Origin: Thysanoteuthis rhombus
Lineage: Eukaryota > Mollusca > Cephalopoda > Oegopsida > Thysanoteuthidae
Assembly: GCA_963457665.1 (NCBI GenBank)
Contig: OY735207.1
Coordinates: 43,575,614 to 43,639,613 of the forward strand
Reading direction: 5' to 3'
Length of the DNA stretch: 64,000 nt
Shown here: positions 61,101 to 64,000 of the stretch, one piece after another
Layout: each line of letters starts with the position of its first letter
Position numbering within the stretch: the first letter of the stretch is position 1
The notes under the pieces: model-generated
What the model saw: the letters and a program-made list of their open reading frames with translations, nothing else
Database searches by the model: none
What the model was told of the DNA's origin: nothing
Position numbers and translations under genes: made by a program

Positions 61101-63736
61101 TGGCTGGCAGAGGTTCTCATAGGAATGTTCTTCTTTCGGATAGCGGGGCGGGGGGGATTACCTGTATAACGCAATATCCTGCAAACATATTTTGATTTAG
61201 ACATTAAACAAACTTACAGAGGAAAAAAATCCAAGTGTTACATCGAAACTGGATCAAATTTTCTGCAAGTAATTTCAACAGGTGAGATTCATCTTTCATA
61301 GGTTAAAGGTTCAAATCAAGCTGGTACTACAAATTCTTTTTCTACCAAAAATTTATAGTTATCTTTTCTCAGGCAAACAATATGAACAGTGCACAGACCT
61401 TGCACAAAGGTTGGTTTAACAAACATTGACACTACTCACTTACTACTGATGATCATACAAAATAACAGACCTTTCATCTCCAACATTTTTTTTCTTTTTT
61501 TTTTTTTTCTAAATATTTGCTAAGATAACTTAATTAGATTTGGTCATCATAGTTTTAAACAGATTTACAAGCACCCATAAATATGAGAATAGGTACCAAC
61601 TTGATTTTGATTATCCTTTTTTTCTGGACCATCACAACATTTTCAGCCTCTATTTCAATCTTTGGCTTCATTCAAAACAAATAAATAACAGAAGAAAATT
61701 TGAAAAACAAAAAAATAAGAATACAATTGAAAGGAGACAACTCCTTATAACTTTGGAACCACCAGACATGGTAGTCTATCTTTATGAATTCTGTGTTACT
61801 GAGTACAAAAATTGATAGAATTTGCAAATAACTTCTACCCACAAATGAAAATCAATATATATCTTATAGGTAATGTCCTTAAGAAAAGGAAAATATTACC
61901 CAAAAATAGACTATTGCTGGACAGTAACAAATTCATATACCTGATGAGATTATACTTTTTCATAAAATTTTCTATTAGTTCTAACCTTTATCTTAATTAA
62001 TGAAAATAACATTACAATACTCCATCCAATAATAATAATAAAGATTGAGATTATACTTGTTTTACCTCTAACTGAAAACCTATCTTATGTCATTCTTTGC
62101 TTGTTTGTTGGTTTCTATCATGCAAACAAAAAGAGAAGTGGGTAAAGCAGAACTTAATTGTGCCTGTCTATTTGCATCTATATCACTACTACAACTACTA
62201 CTACCTCAACTACTACTGATGTCTTAGTAGTGGAATGGAAAACAATTCCATTAAAAATAGGAATCTCTGATTGTTCATGTATTTCTCATATTAAAAAAAA
62301 AAGAAAGAAAAAAGAAATTCATCATTTCCCCAATTCTACAGCCTTATTGTTTTAAGATTATTAGACAAAAACTATGAAGAGATGCAGAAAACCAAATGAA
62401 AAATAAACTCTGTTTAAGGTGTGTGCATTTTTGTTAGCAATAAATGCATTTATTCTAAAATATATATTTGAATAATTTATCCATACATGAATAACCCAGT
62501 CATTTTTTTTTTACAGGTGCTATGCTAGTAACAACTGATTCTGATGGCCTACTGCAAGCGTTTTTCTGTATGTCCGACATACTTGGCTTTGCCTTTTGTT
62601 CTTTGCAATCATGAACATTGGGAAAGTGTTGGGAGCAAACCTATCTGCATTTAGTTAATAGCTGATCAAAACACCTTTCTTCTGACAATCTGCTTTACTA
62701 CTAGGTCACAACCTCAACTGACAAGTGGTCAAGAGATCTTCTTTAAGATAACTGAGAGAAAACAGAATATAGCAATCCAGGTGACAAATCATGAAATGGT
62801 AAAGAGCTAAAATCAAAATGAAGCAAAAAGAAACTGGTGAGGAATCTGATGAAAAGATGTTAAAAAAAAAAAGAAAATAAATAAAAATAATCCCCAATTA
62901 AGACTTTTTATATGAGTTTCAATTTGTAATTTTTACCCATTTTGTTAAGGGGTAAAATGGCTAGGGTGTACATTGTAAGAATTTCAGATCTGACACTGAC
63001 CAGGGCAGTCATTTAATGCCCAGACCTTTAGAGGAGGTATCCATTCAAAAAAAAATATCCCCTAGAAACATGTAAAACTACAAATGAGAAGAAAGAAGGA
63101 AAACTCAGCATCAAAACAGACTGAAGGTCAAGCCAAAGAAAAATAACTACCAAAGGGTAGAATACCACTATATGCACTCTTATAAAGGAGCCAATATGGT
63201 TTAACTTGAAAACTGTAAATTTCATAACAATAATAATGATGTTCTCATTTTTACAGTGATAATATTTAAAAACTGTTCTTTGGTGAGGCCAGTAAGTTAT
63301 TTAACAGGTAGGTATAATAGATAAAAAGACAGAAAACAAACAACTTTCACAGAGAGAATATCTCTGCATTCTTGCAGTGCAAGTGATGAAATTGTAGCAT
63401 ACGATGATCGAGAGACGAAACTGTTCTTCAAGGTCATTTATCACAGATTAGACATAAAATGATTGTACATGGATCAATAAGTTCAATACAATAAAAGTAA
63501 TCATTTATTAGTTACCAATTTGTGTGTGTTTATCATGAATTAGTTACTAGTTGATAGATATATATGTATATAATCATAAATCAATTACCAGTTGGTATAT
63601 ATATATAAATAATCATGAATTAGTTAACATTTTGTATAATATATATATATGAAATAATAAATCAGTTACCATTTTGAATGTATGTATGTACATATATATA
63701 TATATAACTATAAATTAGCTACCAGTGTGTGTGTGT
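58171..63736. other. Upstream flank of UTP4, no recognised gene
   Basis: This is AT-rich sequence. A GC-richer patch at 59.0-59.2 kb holds overlapping 74- and 79-codon frames without a recognised family, and a repeat copy lies at 61.08 kb. I found no exon, tRNA or rRNA. Confidence 0.5.
61077..61172. repeat. Interspersed repeat, copy 2 (partner at 30.54 kb)
   Basis: TTTATGCCATTTTGGC..AGGTTCTCATAGGAA..TTCTT..GGGGG.TTACCTGTATA parallels the 30.54-kb segment. Confidence 0.5.
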
Positions 63737-63738
63737 GC

Positions 63739-63813
<75 letters not shown>

Positions 63814-63840
63814 GCATATATAATCATAAATTAGTTACCA
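63500..63840. repeat. Tandem array of AATCATAAATTAGTTACCA-type units
   Basis: The units begin near 63500, 63535, 63572, 63610, 63656, 63706 and 63822. The 20-25-base core is conserved while the AT/GT spacer changes in length, from about 10 bases to about 100. Confidence 0.75.
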
Positions 63841-63848
63841 GTTTGTGA

Positions 63849-63883
<35 letters not shown>
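63737..63883. repeat. (AT)n and (GT)n arrays in an iterated unit
   Basis: From about 63510 a unit containing AATCATAAATTAGTTACCAGTTTGT recurs six or seven times, each followed by GT or AT runs of varied length. The whole forms a decayed tandem array with nested microsatellites. Confidence 0.8.
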
Positions 63884-64000
63884 GTGATCAAGTGAGTGAG
63901 TGTGAGAGAGATAGAGAGGAGGTATGATCATCAAAAGATAAGTATGTAATTTGTTTTAGCTAGAGCTGCAGTTTAAAATCTAACATACTTAATCATTAAA

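Overview
This window is nuclear DNA of an intron-rich animal. It is AT-rich, has GT-AG introns, and carries dozens of (AT)n, (CA)n, (CT)n, (GATA)n and trinucleotide microsatellites along with fossils of several eukaryotic transposon classes. The general style (long AT arrays, LINE 3' ends with (GAT)n tails, tRNA-derived SINEs, mariner and Tc1 debris, Penelope-type repeats) suits a lophotrochozoan, perhaps a mollusc or cephalopod. No species marker is present, so that is inference only.

Two protein-coding genes are convincing. (1) On the + strand, two exons (3487-3670 and 6894-7141) encode the C-terminal 143 residues of an RGK-type (Rad/Gem/Rem) Ras-like GTPase. They hold the NKID G4 motif, the G5-equivalent ESS and an RGK-like basic tail ending near SKSYENLSEN. 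Its 5' exons must lie upstream of what I could resolve, probably outside the window. (2) On the - strand, 17 coding exons between 55375 and 39355 assemble into one uninterrupted 682-residue reading frame. This is UTP4/cirhin (CIRH1A), the WD40 beta-propeller protein of the small-subunit processome (t-UTP/UtpA). A probable noncoding first exon ends at 57554 next to an ETS-type CCGGAAGT box, and a poly(A) signal follows the stop by about 45 bases.

Layout: 1-3486, flank or intron of the RGK gene with microsatellites and a Penelope-like inverted motif; 3487-7141, RGK exons and a 3.2-kb intron with a (TTC)n tract beside the donor; 7.2-39.3 kb, a gene desert of microsatellites, SINE fragments, a mariner fossil (22.5-23.5 kb), three larger LINE fragments (27.9-31.6 kb) plus a tail remnant at 16.3 kb, a Tc1 fossil (29.7-30.1 kb) and a hAT-type MITE with target duplication (36.1-36.5 kb); 39.3-57.6 kb, UTP4 with repeat-laden introns (palindromic element, mariner 5' end, MITE-like repeats, purine minisatellite, hammerhead-like repeats); 57.6-64 kb, AT-rich flank with no recognised gene.

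The two genes have unrelated jobs: calcium-channel and cytoskeletal signalling for RGK, and pre-rRNA processing for UTP4. They share no evident regulation. The most interesting nonstandard signal is a scattered family of hammerhead-ribozyme-like cores, CTGANGA-stem-GAAAC. Two are well preserved, and I interpret them as Penelope-like-element or retrozyme debris.
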